The notes beneath the pieces were generated by a model. The model was not told where the DNA came from and did not search any database. It saw only the letters and a program-made list of their open reading frames with translations. This document shows positions 1 to 7,137 of a DNA stretch of 33,831 nucleotides, one piece after another (the first letter of the stretch is position 1; every line of letters starts with the position of its first letter). Both the position numbers and the translations under genes were made by a program. Source of the stretch: Bacteroidaceae bacterium (GTDB lineage Bacteria > Bacteroidota > Bacteroidia > Bacteroidales > Bacteroidaceae). The stretch spans positions 1-33,831 of the forward strand of contig JAGAAL010000051.1 in assembly GCA_017615245.1 (NCBI GenBank). Direction: 5' to 3'.

Positions 1-1
1 C

Positions 2-397
2 ACGACCAACCAGTGCATCCTCAGCATCATCGAGGAAGCCAGCGAGGCAGTAGATTTCAATTTCGACATCATCAATATGAACGGTGAAAGCGTCCTCACC
101 AGCGAACTCAGCGAAGGCAACGTGAACGTGATGCCAAAGGATCGCAACGCAGACTACTACCAGTGCAACTACGAACTCTCAGTTCCAGAGTTGATGGATA
201 TCATCGTGAATGCAAAGGACAACACGGTAGTTATCAACGGCACTCAGGTAAGCAGCAAGGCTCTGGCAAGCGCAATAGCAAGCGTACAGAAGGAACTCCG
301 CCCAGCCGCACATGCTCCTGAATTCCCACAGCGTCACCGCATGCACGCAACCCCTTGGGGTGCTCCACGCTTCGGCCAGTTTGCAGTTAGAATGTAA
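2..397 (+). CDS. C-terminal part of an unidentified protein (5' end outside window)
   Basis: The frame is open from the left edge of the window to a TAA at 395-397, giving 131 residues. The first ATG in frame is at 77, but codons before it continue without a stop, so this is the tail of a longer gene and not a complete short one. The sequence alternates polar and aliphatic residues, contains a stretch with several Asn and Ala residues, and ends in a basic, His/Pro/Arg-rich tail (PQRHRMHATPWGAPRFGQ) that may be flexible. Codon use favours C-ending codons (AAC, ATC, GAC), as in well-expressed genes of this group. I do not recognise the family and assign no function. A strong hairpin follows 45 nt after the stop. 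Confidence 0.6.
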   Translation, partial: TTNQCILSIIEEASEAVDFNFDIINMNGESVLTSELSEGNVNVMPKDRNADYYQCNYELSVPELMDIIVNAKDNTVVINGTQVSSKALASAIASVQKELRPAAHAPEFPQRHRMHATPWGAPRFGQFAVRM

Positions 398-442
398 TAT
401 TATCTAAATAGACTCTTTCCTACTAAGAATTTTTTCTGCGAA

Positions 443-476
443 GAGAGGTGCAGGTCTGTGAAAACCTGCACCTCTC
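443..476. terminator. Strong hairpin between convergent genes
   Basis: A perfect 13-bp stem (443-455 with 464-476, GAGAGGTGCAGGT arm) closes an 8-nt loop. It lies between the end of the left-edge gene (397) and the end of the minus-strand FKBP-like gene (508), so it can end both transcripts. Downstream on the plus strand is AT-rich (AATATATTTATT) but not a clean T-run; the minus side lacks a T-run. Confidence 0.6.
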
Positions 477-507
477 AATATATTTATTATATTATCGGCC
501 TTATTTC

Positions 508-1155
508 TTAGTGCCAAGCGGTATCGTTGTCGATTTTGTAACGATAGATGCGGGCGAGTTTCAGATCGTACACCAAGGTGGAGTAGGCGGGGATAGCTCC
601 TTTGGTATAGTCGGTGGCTCCATAGCCTAAATAATAAGGGATGTAGACCAACCAACGATCACCTTCGTGCATGTGCATCAGGGCTGTGGATATACCTACC
701 ACGAGGTTTTGGTTGACACAGAAGATGGTAGGAACATCGGTGGTTTCGTTCAGCTCGTTGGTGCTGTAACTCTTTCCAAAGGCTTTGCCCTGCGGATGTT
801 GGGCGGTAGGAATGAGGCGACCGATGTAATGGATGCGGACGGAGTCGACATACATGGGACTGTAAGTACCAGTGCCTACTTCCAGCTTCTTTACATAGAT
901 GAAGTAGTTGTTCATTCCTTGATATAGGCTCGCATCATCGCCTAGATTGAAGGCTTTGATGATTTCCCAGCTACCGTCTGCATTGGTTTGGGCAACATGG
1001 GCAATGGAGTCGACGAATGCCTGATTGCGGTCGCGCCAATTGTCGAACTCACTCACTTCGTCTTTCTCGGAGCAGGAAGCGACCATATATCCTCCTACGA
1101 TGAGGAACACTACGTAGGCTATTGCCTTCAGTTGTTCAAAAATTTTATGTTTCAT
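508..1155 (-). CDS. FKBP-type peptidyl-prolyl isomerase-like lipoprotein (DUF4827-like)
   Basis: The 215-aa protein starts with a signal peptide and a lipobox ending at Cys28 (MVASC). The residues after the Cys are S-E-K-D-E, which resembles the Bacteroidota lipoprotein export signal, so surface exposure is possible. The C-terminal half reads as an FKBP fold: V-R-I-H-Y-I-G-R-L near residue 107, a G-K-A-F-G-K-S element, VVGISTALMHMHEGDRW, then IPYYLGYG and IPAYSTLVYDLKL. In the FKBP family this fold catalyses cis-trans isomerisation of prolyl bonds. Several FKBP active-site aromatics are not obvious, so it may be a binding rather than a catalytic version. It lies 41 nt downstream of glyS on the same strand and is probably its operon partner. 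The FKBP relation is firm; the DUF4827 label is from memory. Confidence 0.75.
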   Translation of the reverse strand: MKHKIFEQLKAIAYVVFLIVGGYMVASCSEKDEVSEFDNWRDRNQAFVDSIAHVAQTNADGSWEIIKAFNLGDDASLYQGMNNYFIYVKKLEVGTGTYSPMYVDSVRIHYIGRLIPTAQHPQGKAFGKSYSTNELNETTDVPTIFCVNQNLVVGISTALMHMHEGDRWLVYIPYYLGYGATDYTKGAIPAYSTLVYDLKLARIYRYKIDNDTAWH

Positions 1156-1160
1156 AACAT

Positions 1161-1198
1161 TCTACTCCCCTCCTCGGAGGGAGGGGTATGGGGGGCTT
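1161..1198. repeat. GC-rich hairpin repeat element (copy a) at glyS stop codon
   Basis: Plus strand shows CCCCTCC, a short loop, GGAGGGAGGGG, then a TATGGGGGG run that meets the glyS stop codon at 1197-1199. It fills the gap between glyS and the FKBP-like gene. It resembles the elements at 9707, 11471, 12948 and 15004 (C-rich arm, G-rich arm, G-run). The copy directly touches the stop codon, as at the tyrS stop. Confidence 0.55.
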
Positions 1199-2738
1199 AC
1201 TTCAGTTTCTTCAACAGACTGGTGATTGACACCTTATCTTCTATAATACCCAGCAGGCCGGAGATGTTGACACGCTCCTGTTCCATCGTATCGCGGAAAC
1301 GGATGGTGACGGTGTTGTCTTCGAGCGACTGGTGGTCTACTGTAACACAATAAGGGGTACCGATGGCATCCTGACGACGATAACGCTTACCGATTGAGTC
1401 TTTCTCGTCATACTGGCAGTTGAAATGGAACTTAAGTTCGTCGATAATCTCGCGAGCTTTCTCTGGCAGTCCGTCCTTCTTCGTGAGTGGCATCACAGCA
1501 AGTTTTACTGGTGCAATGGCTGCAGGAAGTTTCAATACTACACGTGTCTCCCCATTCTCCAACTGCTCTTCCTGATAACTGTGACACATCACGCTGAGGA
1601 ACATACGGTCGACACCGATGGAGGTCTCGATGACGTATGGAGTGTACGATTCGTTCAGCTCTGGGTCGAAGTACTTGATGGACTTGCCTGAGTACTTCTC
1701 ATGCTGAGAGAGGTCGAAGTTGGTACGAGAGTGAATACCCTCTACCTCTTTGAATCCGAATGGCATCTTGAATTCAATGTCAGTTGCTGCATTGGCATAG
1801 TGTGCCAGCTTCTCATGGTCGTGGAAACGATAGTTCTCAGCTCCGAACCCAAGGTTCTGATGCCAAGCCATACGGGTCTTCTTCCAAGTCTGGAACCAGT
1901 CGAGTTCGGTACCTGGCTTAATGAAGAACTGCATTTCCATCTGTTCGAATTCACGCATACGGAAGATGAACTGACGAGCTACAATCTCGTTACGGAAGGC
2001 CTTACCGATCTGTGCAATACCGAAAGGAATCTTCATACGGCCTGTCTTCTGTACGTTGAGGTAATTTACAAAGATACCCTGAGCAGTTTCTGGACGCAGG
2101 TAGATAGTTGATGCACCATCGGCAGTACTACCCATCTCGGTCTTGAACATCAAATTGAACTGACGCACTTCTGTCCAGTTGCGGGTACCGCTGATAGGGC
2201 ATACGATTTCTTCGTCGAGGATAATCTGACGGAGTTCGTCCAGATCCATTGCGTTCATGGCCTTGCTGTAACGCTCGTGCAGGGCATCACGTTTTGCCAA
2301 ATCCTCTGCTACCTTCGGACTGGTTTCACGGTATTTCTGTTCATCGAACGCATCACCAAAACGCTTACGAGCCTTGGCTACTTCTTTCTCCACTTTCTCC
2401 TCGTATTTTGCAATCTGTTCCTCAATCAGTACATCGGCACGATAGCGTTTTTTCGAGTCACGGTTGTCAATCAATGGGTCGTTGAATGCATCGACGTGGC
2501 CTGAAGCCTTCCAGATTGTAGGGTGCATGAAGATAGCGGAGTCGATACCCACGATATTCTCGTGCATCAGCACCATGCTCTGCCACCAATACTGCTTGAT
2601 GTTGTTCTTCATCTCAACACCGTTCTGACCGTAGTCATATACTGCTCCCAGTCCATCATAGATATCGCTTGATGGAAACACAAATCCGTACTCTTTACAA
2701 TGAGATACTACTTTCTTAAATACATCTTCCTGTGCCAT
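1197..2738 (-). CDS. glyS: Glycyl-tRNA synthetase (alpha2 type)
   Basis: This 513-aa class II aminoacyl-tRNA synthetase attaches glycine to tRNA-Gly in the cytoplasm. It is the single-chain homodimeric type, not the alpha/beta type of E. coli. Family landmarks are the N-terminal region DIYDGLGAVYDYGQNGVEMKNN (about residues 25-46), the WKASGHVDAFNDPL segment (about 76-89), a motif-2 region (GKAFRNEIVARQFIFRMREF, about 246-265), a motif-3 region (ETSIGVDRMFL, about 370-380) and a C-terminal anticodon-binding domain. The residues between 100 and 150 form a charged helical insertion. The start ATG at 2736-2738 is only 32 nt from the hairpin at 2771-2800, and no TAnnTTTG box lies between them, so transcription probably comes from the upstream tRNA promoter. 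The name glyQS is also used for this type. Confidence 0.96.
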   Translation of the reverse strand: MAQEDVFKKVVSHCKEYGFVFPSSDIYDGLGAVYDYGQNGVEMKNNIKQYWWQSMVLMHENIVGIDSAIFMHPTIWKASGHVDAFNDPLIDNRDSKKRYRADVLIEEQIAKYEEKVEKEVAKARKRFGDAFDEQKYRETSPKVAEDLAKRDALHERYSKAMNAMDLDELRQIILDEEIVCPISGTRNWTEVRQFNLMFKTEMGSTADGASTIYLRPETAQGIFVNYLNVQKTGRMKIPFGIAQIGKAFRNEIVARQFIFRMREFEQMEMQFFIKPGTELDWFQTWKKTRMAWHQNLGFGAENYRFHDHEKLAHYANAATDIEFKMPFGFKEVEGIHSRTNFDLSQHEKYSGKSIKYFDPELNESYTPYVIETSIGVDRMFLSVMCHSYQEEQLENGETRVVLKLPAAIAPVKLAVMPLTKKDGLPEKAREIIDELKFHFNCQYDEKDSIGKRYRRQDAIGTPYCVTVDHQSLEDNTVTIRFRDTMEQERVNISGLLGIIEDKVSITSLLKKLK

Positions 2739-2770
2739 ATTGTTTTAATTAAGATCTGTTTTTGATGAAA

Positions 2771-2800
2771 ATACGCTGTAAGTGGTGTCTTACAGCGTAT
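2771..2800 (-). terminator. Hairpin between tRNA-Leu and glyS (terminator or attenuator)
   Basis: A perfect 12-bp inverted repeat (2771-2782 with 2789-2800, arm ATACGCTGTAAG) has a 6-nt loop, and on the minus strand is followed by TTTTCATC. It sits 18 nt past the 3' end of tRNA-Leu and 32 nt before the glyS start. The T-run is short, so partial read-through into glyS is likely; see the findings. Confidence 0.65.
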
Positions 2801-2817
2801 TTGCTTGACAAGCCGAG

Positions 2818-2899
2818 TACCCAGAGCCGGGGTCGAACCGGCACGGGTTGCCCCACTGGTGTTTGAGACCAGCGCGTCTACCGATTCCGCCATCTGGGC
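2818..2899 (-). tRNA. tRNA-Leu (anticodon CAA)
   Basis: On the minus strand the acceptor arms GCCCAGA (2899-2893) and TCTGGGT (2825-2819) pair over seven positions with a G-U at 1-72; the discriminator A is at 2818. The anticodon stem CTGGT/ACCAG encloses the loop CTCAAAC, giving anticodon CAA, which reads UUG. A long variable arm (GGGGCAACCCG region) agrees with tRNA-Leu. The T arm GGTTCGACCCC is canonical. The 3' CCA is not encoded. It is 29 nt downstream of tRNA-Asn in the same transcript. Confidence 0.96.
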
Positions 2900-2928
2900 T
2901 TGTGACTATGATGTCACGAAGAACATCG

Positions 2929-3002
2929 CGCTTCAGGATGGGCTTGAACCAACGACCCCATGATTAACAGTCATGTGCTCTAACCAACTGAGCTACTGAA
3001 GC
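2929..3002 (-). tRNA. tRNA-Asn (anticodon GTT)
   Basis: On the minus strand the acceptor arms GCTTCAG (3002-2996) and CTGAAGC (2936-2930) pair perfectly, with discriminator G at 2929. The D arm GCTCAGTTGGTTAGAGC and T arm with GGTTCAAGCC are canonical. The anticodon loop CTGTTAA gives GTT, so the gene reads AAC/AAU. CCA is not encoded. It is the promoter-proximal gene of the tRNA-Asn, tRNA-Leu, glyS unit. Confidence 0.96.
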
Positions 3003-3037
3003 AGGTGCAAAACTGACATAATCGGCTTTTGCGGCTG

Positions 3038-3068
3038 CAAAGGTAGTAAATAATTCATAATTCACAAT
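3038..3068 (-). promoter_or_regulatory. Bacteroidota promoter for tRNA-Asn/tRNA-Leu (and probably glyS)
   Basis: On the minus strand TACCTTTG (3045-3038) fits the -7 consensus TAnnTTTG, and ATTG (3068-3065) lies 19 nt upstream where the -33 element is expected. The box is 35 nt upstream of the mature tRNA-Asn 5' end. Confidence 0.75.
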
Positions 3069-3079
3069 GCATAATTCAA
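3052..3079. repeat. Heptanucleotide array (four units) upstream of the tRNA promoter
   Basis: Four consecutive 7-mers on the plus strand: AATTCAT, AATTCAC, AATGCAT, AATTCAA. Read toward the tRNA genes they end 6 nt before the TACCTTTG box. The placement matches the arrays at 3114, 5324 and 21208 although the unit sequence differs. Confidence 0.55.
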
Positions 3080-3113
3080 AATTTCTTTCATTTTTTTTGT
3101 TTTTTTGCTATTC

Positions 3114-3141
3114 TCTAAACGCTAAACGCTAAACTCTAAAC
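3114..3141 (+). repeat. Heptanucleotide array (NNTAAAC x4) upstream of the glycosyltransferase promoter
   Basis: Four consecutive units: TCTAAAC, GCTAAAC, GCTAAAC, TCTAAAC. A 9-nt T-rich spacer separates the last unit from TACCTTTG at 3151. The array covers the place where a -33 box would be expected, and no TTTG is present there. Confidence 0.7.
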
Positions 3142-3150
3142 TTTTTTTTG

Positions 3151-3158
3151 TACCTTTG
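3151..3158 (+). promoter_or_regulatory. TAnnTTTG promoter box for the glycosyltransferase operon
   Basis: TACCTTTG, 82 nt before the ATG at 3240. The flanks (TTTTG before, CA-CCGA after) are nearly the same as at the box at 5360. Confidence 0.7.
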
Positions 3159-3239
3159 CACCCGAAAATCGTATGAAGGCGAGAGTTGTACTAAGCTTGC
3201 TTAGGCTATGCTGAATGTGAACGATTTGAACAAAGTAAA

Positions 3240-4499
3240 ATGCGAGTACTTATCATCAATACATCGGAACGAGTCGGTGGTGCTGCAATTGCTGCAAACC
3301 GCTTGATGGAGGCGCTGAAGAAGAATGGTGTGAAAGCGAAGATGCTGGTGCGCGATAAACAGACGGACCAGATGACGGTTTCGGCCATCCCTTCATCATG
3401 GCTGTTGCCGCTGAAGTTTGTGTGGGAGCGTGGATGCATCTTTCTGGCGAACCGCTTCAGCAAGCAGAACCTGTTTCAGTTGGATATTGCGAATACAGGG
3501 ACGGATATCGTTCATCTGTTTGAGTTCGAGCAGGCCGACATCATCCATCTGCATTGGGTGAATCAGGGTTTCCTGTCGATGGCCGACCTAAACAGAATTT
3601 TACATGCAGGTAAGCCGGTTGTGATTACGATGCACGATATGTGGTATTTTACAGGTATTTGTCACTATGCAGGCGACTGTACTCGTTATGAGTCAAGTTG
3701 TTATAAATGTCCTCAACTGAAGAAAGGTGGATGTGGTACGGATTGGGCAGCAAAGGTGTTTGAACAGAAGCGTCAGATGTTCTGCGATGTGAAGGTGTCG
3801 TTCGTGGGTTGTAGCCAATGGATTACTAATCTGGCTCGCCGAAGCAGTCTGACACAAGGACAGTTCGTCATTAATATCCCTAATACTATCAATACGCATG
3901 TATTCCATCCAACAGATATGGCTGAGGTGCGCCGCAAGTGGAACTTGCCTGAGGACAAGAAACTGATTCTGTTCGGGTCGCAGCGTATCACAGATGAGCG
4001 AAAAGGATTCAGATACTTAGCAGAGGCTTGTAACATCATCAAGGAGACAGCTCCCGATTTGGCTGAGAAATTGGGCATCGTGGTATTAGGTAGCCACTCC
4101 GATAAGGTCGAAAGTTTTATCCCATTCGATGTCTATCCTATCAACTACCTTAGCAACGAGAACGAGGTGATGGAGATGTATAATGCGGTTAACTTGTTTG
4201 TTACCCCATCGCTGCAGGATAACCTTCCGAACACCATTGTGGAAGCAATGGCCTGTGGAACTCCTTGTGTGGGCTTCAACGTGGGTGGTATCCCTGAGAT
4301 GATAGACCACTTGCAGAACGGCTACGTAGCAGTTTATAAAGATGCACAGGACTTTGCGAAAGGTATTCTGTGGTGTTTGGATAAGGAAAACTATGATAGA
4401 TTATGTGAGAATGCCCATAAGAAAGCATTGAACACCTATAGCGAGGATCGTATAGCTCGCCGCTATACTGATGTATATGAAATGTTGTTGGAACAATGA
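3240..4499 (+). CDS. Glycosyltransferase, GT4 family (GT-B fold)
   Basis: This 419-aa protein transfers a sugar from a nucleotide-sugar donor, probably onto a surface polysaccharide or glycolipid at the cytoplasmic face of the membrane; donor and acceptor cannot be read from the sequence. The N-terminal domain has the acceptor-side start MRVLIINTSERVGGAAIAA, and a segment IIHLHWVNQGFL (about residues 101-112) and MHDMWYFTGICHYAGDC (about 131-147) typical of GT4 enzymes. A Cys-rich patch (C-x7-C region near 143-165) could bind a metal. The C-terminal donor domain has LFGSQRITDERKGFRYL and the EX7E-type motif PSLQDNLPNTIVEAMACGTP (about 321-340). The stop overlaps the start of the next gene (ATGA), so the two are translationally coupled. 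Confidence 0.88.
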   Translation: MRVLIINTSERVGGAAIAANRLMEALKKNGVKAKMLVRDKQTDQMTVSAIPSSWLLPLKFVWERGCIFLANRFSKQNLFQLDIANTGTDIVHLFEFEQADIIHLHWVNQGFLSMADLNRILHAGKPVVITMHDMWYFTGICHYAGDCTRYESSCYKCPQLKKGGCGTDWAAKVFEQKRQMFCDVKVSFVGCSQWITNLARRSSLTQGQFVINIPNTINTHVFHPTDMAEVRRKWNLPEDKKLILFGSQRITDERKGFRYLAEACNIIKETAPDLAEKLGIVVLGSHSDKVESFIPFDVYPINYLSNENEVMEMYNAVNLFVTPSLQDNLPNTIVEAMACGTPCVGFNVGGIPEMIDHLQNGYVAVYKDAQDFAKGILWCLDKENYDRLCENAHKKALNTYSEDRIARRYTDVYEMLLEQ

Positions 4500-5245
4500 A
4501 CACACCTTATTTATCTATTATAACGGTTACATACAACGCTGAGTTGGTGTTAGGTCGTACATTGGAGAGTGTGGCGATGCAGACCTATCGTGGTTTTGTG
4601 GAGCATATCATTGTTGATGGTGCTTCGAAAGACCGCACGTTGGAGTTGGCCAGAACATACAAACAGGAGCATCCTGAGATTGCTGTAACGTTGGTAAGTG
4701 AGCCTGACAAGGGACTATATGACGCAATGAATAAGGGGTTGAAATTGGCAAAGGGTGAATTTGTGTGTTTTCTGAATGCAGGCGACCGACTGCACGATAA
4801 AATGACACTTGAAGATATCTTTGATAATGCCGAACATCCTGAGCAGATAGGAGTAATCTATGGCGATACCAATATCGTGGACAATCATGGCAATTATCTC
4901 CGTCAACGCCATTTGAATGCACCCGAACAATTGACTTGGAGATCGTTTCAAGAGGGAATGCTGGTGTGCCATCAGTCCTTTTATGCCCGACGTACGCTTT
5001 GTCCCCCGTATGACTTGCAGTATCGTTTCTCGTCGGATGTGGATTGGTGTATCAGGGTGATGAAGGCAGGCGAGGAGCAAGGGCTGACAAACCTGAATAT
5101 GCATTCGGTGCTGACAGACTATCTCGATGGCGGTATGACGCTGAAGAACCATCGTGCTTCACTTATCGAACGTTTCCGCATCATGGTCCATTATTACGGT
5201 CTGATGACGACCGTATGGAATCATTTCCTATTTTTATTTCGTTGA
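4496..5245 (+). CDS. Glycosyltransferase, GT2 family (GT-A fold)
   Basis: The 249-aa protein shows the GT2 pattern: LSIITVTYNAELVLGRTLESV at the N terminus, HIIVDGASKDRTLEL (about residues 37-51), SEPDKGLYDAMNKGLKLAKG (about 68-87) and FLNAGDRL (about 91-98), where N-A-G-D stands in the usual D-x-D position, as in several polysaccharide GT2 enzymes. The later SSDVDWCIRVMKAGE segment fits the acceptor-binding part. Its start overlaps the GT4 stop by four bases, so both enzymes are probably made together and act on the same glycan. No polymerase or flippase gene is nearby. No clear terminator follows, but the next gene has its own promoter. Confidence 0.88.
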   Translation: MNTPYLSIITVTYNAELVLGRTLESVAMQTYRGFVEHIIVDGASKDRTLELARTYKQEHPEIAVTLVSEPDKGLYDAMNKGLKLAKGEFVCFLNAGDRLHDKMTLEDIFDNAEHPEQIGVIYGDTNIVDNHGNYLRQRHLNAPEQLTWRSFQEGMLVCHQSFYARRTLCPPYDLQYRFSSDVDWCIRVMKAGEEQGLTNLNMHSVLTDYLDGGMTLKNHRASLIERFRIMVHYYGLMTTVWNHFLFLFR

Positions 5246-5323
5246 AAGAGTAGGAAACGATGTAATCTAAGGTGCGCAAAATCGAACGTTTTGAGAAAAA
5301 ATGAAGGTGGGAAGGTGCTTTTC

Positions 5324-5351
5324 TTTAAACTCTAAACCCTAAACTTTAAAC
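5324..5351 (+). repeat. Heptanucleotide array (NNTAAAC x4) upstream of the acyl-CoA ligase promoter
   Basis: Four units TTTAAAC, TCTAAAC, CCTAAAC, TTTAAAC, then an 8-nt spacer (TTTATTTG) and TACCTTTG at 5360. Same unit type, copy number and placement as at 3114-3158. Confidence 0.7.
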
Positions 5352-5359
5352 TTTATTTG

Positions 5360-5367
5360 TACCTTTG
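5360..5367 (+). promoter_or_regulatory. TAnnTTTG promoter box for the acyl-CoA ligase gene
   Basis: TACCTTTG, 52 nt before the ATG at 5419. It includes a TTG in frame with the gene; that TTG would lie upstream of the transcription start and so is not a start codon. Confidence 0.7.
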
Positions 5368-5418
5368 CAGCCGATTTGCGATAAGAAAAGAATACAAGGA
5401 TTTTATAAAGAAGATTAT

Positions 5419-7086
5419 ATGACGACAAATCTGATGGAAACGCCAATGATGGGCTACATCAACACAATGTTTAAACGCGAGTGGGACTCATTGGCTTTCG
5501 CAGACTATGGGACAGATATCGCCTATTCACATAAAGAGGTATTTGAACATATTCAGCGCTTACAAATCGTATTTGAATTATATGGAATCAAGCAGGGGGA
5601 CAAGATTGCGCTCTGCGACAAGAACAGTTCCAATTGGGCCGTTTCGTTCTTAAGTGTCTTTACCTATGGTGCCGTAGGTGTGCCCTTGCTGGCAGACTTC
5701 CATATCGACCAGATAGAGAACCTCACCAAACATTCGGAGGCTAAGTTATTGATAACTAGCCAGAAAGTGTACGACAGTGCATCGGCCCTCGATAAAGACC
5801 TGCTGATTGACATCACTACCTTCCGCCCTTTTGCAGAGAAGGAGGGTAAGGACACTCAACTGACCAAGATTTTCAAACAAGCTGATGAGGTATTTGCCCA
5901 GCGTTTCCCTGAGGGTGTAAAGGCAGATGATGTGCAGTTTGCTGATGTAGATATGGAAGCATTGGCACTTATCAGTTATACATCAGGCTCTACAGGTAAT
6001 CCCAAGGGTGTGATGTTACCTTACCGCACCTTCTGGTCAAATGTGGTGTTCTGTCACGAATACCTTCCTCGTCCGACAGAGCAGGATCAGTTCATGTCTA
6101 TTCTCCCGATGGCTCACATGTATGGTTTCTCCATAGAGTTCCTCTATCCGATGACTACAGGACGCCCTATCTATCTGCTGACACGCATTCCGAGTCCGCA
6201 AGTGCTCTTGAAAGCGTTTGCTGATGTACGTCCGTTCTTGGTAGTCACCGTGCCACTCATCGTTGAGAAAATCATTCAGAACAAAGTGTTCCCTGTGCTG
6301 AAGACTCCCAAGATGAAGTTCCTGCTGGCCATTCCTGGTATTCGGCAGATTATATATAACAAGATTCGCAAGCAACTTATTGACGTCTTTGGCGGTCGTT
6401 TCATTGAAGTCGTATTCGGTGGAGCAGCTGTCAATCGTGAGGTCGATAAGTTCCTTGCAAAAATCAACTTCCCATACACCACAGGCTATGGTATGACGGA
6501 GTGTGCACCACTCATCAGTTATGCCGATTATAGAATAAGCAAGGTGGGCTCGTGCGGAAAAGTGGTCACTAGAATGGAGATTAAAGTAGACAGCGATAAT
6601 CCTGAGAACAAGCCAGGCGAATTGCTGGTACGCGGTACTAATATGATGACTGGCTACTACAAGAACCCAGAAGCAACAGCCGAAGCAATCACGGAAGACG
6701 GATGGCTCCATACGGGCGACCTTGTGACGGTTGACAGCGAAGGATTCATCTTCATACGCGGACGCAAGAAGAACATGCTGCTTGGTGCCAACGGGCAGAA
6801 CGTATATCCAGAGGAGGTAGAGGATGTGATTCTCAGCAACTCATTGGCTGACGAATGTGTGCTTGTGCAGCGTGACCAGAAGTTCGTCGCACTTGTCTAT
6901 GTAAACGAAACCACCCTTGAGAAGGTGAAGTTACAGCGAGAGCAACTTGCCTACGTCTTTGAAAGCTCACGTGCTGCCATCAACGAACTGCTTCCTAAGT
7001 TCGTCCAGCTAACAGGTTTCGAAGTCCGTGAAGAAGAGTTCCAAAAGACACCAAAGAAGAATATCAAACGATTCTTGTATGTATAA
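5419..7086 (+). CDS. AMP-dependent acyl-CoA synthetase/ligase (long-chain fatty acid type)
   Basis: The 555-aa enzyme activates a carboxylic acid, most likely a fatty acid, with ATP to an acyl-adenylate and then to acyl-CoA (ANL superfamily). The P-loop-like motif YTSGSTGNPKGVML is at about residues 193-206, the A5 motif TGYGMTECAP at about 354-363, the A7 motif GWLHTGDL at about 426-433 and the hinge motif FIRGRKKNMLLGANGQNVYPEEVE at about 441-464. The C-terminal catalytic Lys is within TPKKNIKRF. The frame could be extended to a TTG at 5365, but this is part of the -7 promoter box, so ATG 5419 is chosen. It is monocistronic: its own promoter upstream and a strong terminator directly after the stop. 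Substrate is not certain; related members of the family include o-succinylbenzoate and aryl ligases. Confidence 0.88.
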   Translation: MTTNLMETPMMGYINTMFKREWDSLAFADYGTDIAYSHKEVFEHIQRLQIVFELYGIKQGDKIALCDKNSSNWAVSFLSVFTYGAVGVPLLADFHIDQIENLTKHSEAKLLITSQKVYDSASALDKDLLIDITTFRPFAEKEGKDTQLTKIFKQADEVFAQRFPEGVKADDVQFADVDMEALALISYTSGSTGNPKGVMLPYRTFWSNVVFCHEYLPRPTEQDQFMSILPMAHMYGFSIEFLYPMTTGRPIYLLTRIPSPQVLLKAFADVRPFLVVTVPLIVEKIIQNKVFPVLKTPKMKFLLAIPGIRQIIYNKIRKQLIDVFGGRFIEVVFGGAAVNREVDKFLAKINFPYTTGYGMTECAPLISYADYRISKVGSCGKVVTRMEIKVDSDNPENKPGELLVRGTNMMTGYYKNPEATAEAITEDGWLHTGDLVTVDSEGFIFIRGRKKNMLLGANGQNVYPEEVEDVILSNSLADECVLVQRDQKFVALVYVNETTLEKVKLQREQLAYVFESSRAAINELLPKFVQLTGFEVREEEFQKTPKKNIKRFLYV

Positions 7087-7115
7087 TAAAAGCCTCTCAC
7101 AACGAGAGGCTTTTA
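7087..7115. terminator. Bidirectional intrinsic terminator
   Basis: A perfect 12-bp stem (7087-7098 with 7104-7115, arm TAAAAGCCTCTC) with a 5-nt loop has T-rich sequence on the plus side and the A-run arm giving U-rich RNA on the minus side. It lies between the stops of the acyl-CoA ligase gene (7086) and the convergent DUF5686 gene (7138). Confidence 0.92.
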
Positions 7116-7137
7116 TTTTATCACTCTATTGGAGCTA

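Noticed and set aside
3114-3141. CTAAAC repeats considered as telomere-like or origin DNA
   Set aside because: Only four units, always next to promoter boxes, in a window without replication-origin genes other than gyrB; promoter-linked role is more likely.
5246-5323. Possible terminator after the GT2 gene
   Set aside because: Only weak AAAATCG/CGTTTT pairing is visible; no stem with T-run that I can support.
6037-6711. 224-aa minus-strand frame inside the acyl-CoA ligase gene
   Set aside because: The plus strand carries clear ANL motifs through the same bases; the antisense product has shadow-like composition.
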